A stretch of 8,579 nt of DNA, taken from NCBI GenBank assembly GCA_946545145.1, contig CAMNNG010000049.1:1-8579 (forward strand), in the 5' to 3' direction. Numbering within the stretch: the first letter of the stretch is position 1; every line of letters starts with the position of its first letter. Positions 6,200 through 8,579 of this stretch are shown here, piece after piece. Source of the DNA: an uncultured Bacillota bacterium (GTDB lineage: Bacteria > Bacillota > Clostridia > Peptostreptococcales > Anaerovoracaceae). The position numbers and the translations under genes are program-made. The notes under the pieces were generated by a model. The model was not told the origin of the DNA, did not search any database, and was given only the letters and a program-made list of their open reading frames with translations.

Positions 6200-7504
6200 A
6201 TGGAACAACTCGGCAAGAACAAAATCGAGGTCATGGGAATAGACCTCAAGATGTTCACTGTCATCGCTGTCATCATTCTGGCGGCGTGCGCCCTGGGAGT
6301 ACTTCCTGGCGGCATGGTAGGAGCATTCCTCTTTCTTATGGTATTCGGTGCCCTTCTCAACCAGATCGGTAACGTAACACCTATCATCAAGACATTCCTC
6401 GGCGGCGGAGCGATCGTCTGTATCTTCGGAGGCGCAGCCCTCGTATATGCGAACATCATTCCTGAGCCGGTAGTTGAAACATGCACAACGTTCATGACGG
6501 ACGGCGGCTTCCTCGATTTCTACATCGCGGCCCTGATCACAGGATCCATCCTGGGCATGAACCGCAAACTCCTCATCAGCGCGGCCATCAGATATCTGCC
6601 GTGCATCATAGGTGCTGTCGCACTGGCCCTCGTCCTCGTATCCGTATTCGGAAAGATGTTCGGAATGGACTCCGGCGAATCGATCGCTTACATAGGCATC
6701 CCGATCATGGGCGGCGGCATGGGAGCAGGCGCTGTACCGATCTCCAAGGTATTTGAAAGCGCGCTCGGCATCCCGGCTGAGCAGATCATGGGAAGACTCG
6801 TTCCGGCTGTAGCTCTCGGCAACGCTTTCGCCATCGTATGCGGCGGACTTCTCAACAGACTCGGACAGGCTGTGCCGGCCCTCACAGGAAACGGCCAGCT
6901 CGTAAGAACAGACGATGAGTCCCTCAAGCAGAAGGACAATGACGCTGTAGCAACAGGTCTCGGCGACTATGCAACAGGCCTCGTAGTAGCAACATGCTTC
7001 TTCGCATTCGGCAGCGTCGTAGCCAAGCTCATCGCTATGGCAGGCCTCGACATCCACCCGTATGCATGGATGATCATCTCCGTTGCTGTAGCTAAGTGCA
7101 CGGGCATCATCCCTGAAAAATATGAAAACGCAGCGGCAGTATGGTACAAGTTCGTATCGACGAACTGGACAGGCGCTCTGATGCTCGGCATCGGTATCGC
7201 TTACACAGACATGGGCCAGATCATCGAGGCCATGACTCCGACATACATCGTCCTCGTATTCGTAGTAGTACTCGGCGCTATCATCGGTGCAGGCGTCATC
7301 GGAAGACTCGTAGGATTCTACCCGATCGAAGCAGCTATCACAGCAGGACTTTGCATGGCCAACATGGGCGGAACAGGCGACGTAGCTGTACTGATGGCTT
7401 CCAAGAGAATGGAGCTGATGCCGTTCGCACAGATCTCTTCGAGACTCGGCGGCGCGTTCATCATCCTGATGGCCTCGGTAATGGTACCGATATTCTTCGC
7501 CTGA
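6200..7504 (+). CDS. maeP: 2-hydroxycarboxylate transporter (2HCT family, malate permease MaeP/MaeN/CitS-like)
   Basis: A 434-residue, strongly hydrophobic inner-membrane carrier with the family's usual length and many membrane segments. Two signature glycine loops are present: GGGMGAGAVPIS (171-182) and MGGTGDVAVLMASKRMELMPFAQ, with GGTGD at 390-394. These match the paired re-entrant GGxG loops of CitS. The second is followed by SSRLGG with R415, corresponding to the conserved SRxGG arginine that in CitS contacts the substrate carboxylate. ALGNAFAIVCGGLLNRLG also fits the family. Members carry malate, citrate or lactate by symport with Na+ or H+ or by exchange. Malate is inferred from the malic enzyme gene 98 bases downstream and the upstream two-component system. 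ATG 6200 is chosen for its AAAGGAG at 6188-6194; upstream in-frame codons fall in the hairpin leader. Valine GTA and ACA/GCA codons appear more frequent than in the kinase gene, suggesting strong expression. Confidence 0.93.
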   Translation: MEQLGKNKIEVMGIDLKMFTVIAVIILAACALGVLPGGMVGAFLFLMVFGALLNQIGNVTPIIKTFLGGGAIVCIFGGAALVYANIIPEPVVETCTTFMTDGGFLDFYIAALITGSILGMNRKLLISAAIRYLPCIIGAVALALVLVSVFGKMFGMDSGESIAYIGIPIMGGGMGAGAVPISKVFESALGIPAEQIMGRLVPAVALGNAFAIVCGGLLNRLGQAVPALTGNGQLVRTDDESLKQKDNDAVATGLGDYATGLVVATCFFAFGSVVAKLIAMAGLDIHPYAWMIISVAVAKCTGIIPEKYENAAAVWYKFVSTNWTGALMLGIGIAYTDMGQIIEAMTPTYIVLVFVVVLGAIIGAGVIGRLVGFYPIEAAITAGLCMANMGGTGDVAVLMASKRMELMPFAQISSRLGGAFIILMASVMVPIFFA

Positions 7505-7602
7505 TCGCAATATGACGAAAGCGAAAAAAACAGAAAGCATATCCAAGCCTAATGTAGTAGAATAGATAAAGTATCCGAACGTTACTTTGAAAGGAGAACA
7601 AA

Positions 7603-8579
7603 ATGGCAAACCACAACTATGCAGAAGAAAGCCTGAAGATGCACTATGACAAGAAAGGCAAAATAGAAGTAATCAGCACAGTACCCGTTGAGAACGAACA
7701 CGACCTGTCGACAGCCTACACACCGGGCGTTGCGCAGCCGTGCCTCGAGATCCAGAAGGACGTCAACCTCTCCTACGAGCTTACACGCCGCTGGAACATG
7801 TGCCTGGTAGCCACAGACGGTTCCGCCGTCCTCGGCCTCGGCGATATCGGTCCTGAAGCAGGCATGCCCGTTATGGAAGGAAAATGCGTACTGTTCAAGG
7901 CATTCGGTGATGTAGATGCCTTCCCGCTCTGCATCAAGAGCAAGGACGTCGATGAGATCGTCAACACGATCTATCTGATCAGCGGAAGCTTCGGCGGGGT
8001 CAACCTCGAGGACATCTCCGCTCCGCGCTGCTTCGAGATCGAAAGGAAACTGAAGGAAAAATGCGACATCCCCATCTTCCACGATGACCAGCACGGAACG
8101 GCCGTCATCACTCTGGCCGGCATGATCAACGCTCTTAAGGTCACGGGCAAGAAGTGGGAAGACTGCACTCTTGCCGTCAGCGGCGCAGGCGCAGCAGCCA
8201 TCACTATCACAAAACTTCTCATGAGCTACGGCCTCAAGGACGCCATCCTCTGCGACAGCAAGGGCGCGATCTACGAGGGACGTACTGAAGGCATGAACCC
8301 GTTCAAGGAAGAGATCGCACAGATGACGAACAAGAACAAGGTCAAGGGAACTCTTGCGGACGCTATGAAGGGCGCAGACATCTTCCTCGGCGTCAGCGCT
8401 CCGGGCCTCGTAACAAAGGAAATGGTAGCTTCCATGAATCCCGACCCCGTCGTATTCGCCTGCGCGAACCCGACACCGGAGATCTTCCCGGATGAAGCAA
8501 AAGAAGCCGGCGCTGTCGTCATCGCGACAGGACGTTCGGACTTCCCGAACCAGATCAACAACGTACTCGCCTTCCCGGG
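7603..8579 (+). CDS. maeE: Malic enzyme, probably NAD-dependent (MaeE-like), cut by right window edge
   Basis: The first 325 residues of a short bacterial malic enzyme (usually near 390, so about 65 are missing). It oxidatively decarboxylates malate to pyruvate and CO2 in the cytoplasm. The N-terminal domain has STAYTPGVAQPC with catalytic Tyr39, TDGSAVLGLGDIGP (71-84) and EGK with catalytic Lys94. Metal ligands are expected at E136/D137 (NLEDISAP) and D162 (HDDQHGTA). The nucleotide fold starts with SGAGAAAITITKLL (193-206), and D218 (CDSKG) at the end of the second strand is consistent with NAD preference. FACANPTPEIFP and ATGRSDFPNQINNVLAF are near the cut end. ATG 7603 follows GAAAGGAG at 7 bases. 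No terminator is seen in the 98-base gap after the transporter, and the gap lacks the 38-base element, so both genes are probably co-transcribed. Cofactor preference and strict malate specificity are inferred. Confidence 0.94.
   Translation, partial: MANHNYAEESLKMHYDKKGKIEVISTVPVENEHDLSTAYTPGVAQPCLEIQKDVNLSYELTRRWNMCLVATDGSAVLGLGDIGPEAGMPVMEGKCVLFKAFGDVDAFPLCIKSKDVDEIVNTIYLISGSFGGVNLEDISAPRCFEIERKLKEKCDIPIFHDDQHGTAVITLAGMINALKVTGKKWEDCTLAVSGAGAAAITITKLLMSYGLKDAILCDSKGAIYEGRTEGMNPFKEEIAQMTNKNKVKGTLADAMKGADIFLGVSAPGLVTKEMVASMNPDPVVFACANPTPEIFPDEAKEAGAVVIATGRSDFPNQINNVLAFP

Noticed and set aside
7505..7602. Possible terminator or separate promoter between the transporter and malic enzyme genes
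   Set aside because: No GC-rich stem with a T tract and no copy of the 38-base element; the two genes are better seen as co-transcribed.
6173..7609. A 478-codon minus-strand open frame opposite the transporter
   Set aside because: Its composition (very rich in Cys, Tyr, Asp, Ser) is that of the complement of a hydrophobic membrane protein gene; no start signal or domain is present.

Overview
The window looks like chromosome from an anaerobic Gram-positive bacterium (Bacillota, probably a gut-type Clostridia). Support comes from strong GAAAGGAG-type ribosome binding sites, AT-rich intergenic DNA between moderately GC-rich genes, a CotH-type secreted protein with Clostridia-style surface modules, and a malate-utilisation locus with the gene set known from lactic acid bacteria and other Bacillota. 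No species can be named from the sequence alone. Coding density is very high: seven genes, no gap over about 145 bases, and no RNA gene, insertion sequence, CRISPR array or phage element seen.

Left part (1-3501, minus strand): a tight three-gene operon transcribed leftwards. It encodes a D-2-hydroxyacid dehydrogenase of the glycerate dehydrogenase/hydroxypyruvate reductase type, a glycerate kinase of the GarK/GlxK family, and the N-terminal 449 residues of a secreted CotH-kinase-family protein whose catalytic part lies beyond the left edge. The first two enzymes form a short route from hydroxypyruvate to D-glycerate to phosphoglycerate. The CotH gene starts only 5 bases after the glycerate kinase stop codon.

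Middle (3502-3661): a divergent control region with a TATAAT box for each direction and an 8-bp inverted repeat that overlaps the rightward -10 box.

Right part (3662-8579, plus strand): a collinear maeK-maeR-maeP-maeE type locus. It encodes a CitA/DcuS-family sensor kinase, its CitB/DcuR-family response regulator, a 2-hydroxycarboxylate transporter (2HCT family) and a malic enzyme cut by the right edge. The expected logic is that external malate is sensed by the kinase, the regulator activates transporter expression, malate is imported, and malic enzyme oxidatively decarboxylates it to pyruvate. A 38-bp ungapped element (31/38 identical) lies upstream of both the regulator and the transporter genes and is the best candidate for the regulator's binding site and promoter. 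The transporter leader also holds a hairpin followed by a T-rich tract.

Nothing here is clearly a new system. The observations most worth checking are the duplicated promoter element, the hairpin in the transporter leader, the possible metabolic link between the two divergent operons (a tartrate-like route through hydroxypyruvate), and a CotH protein coupled to glycerate kinase.
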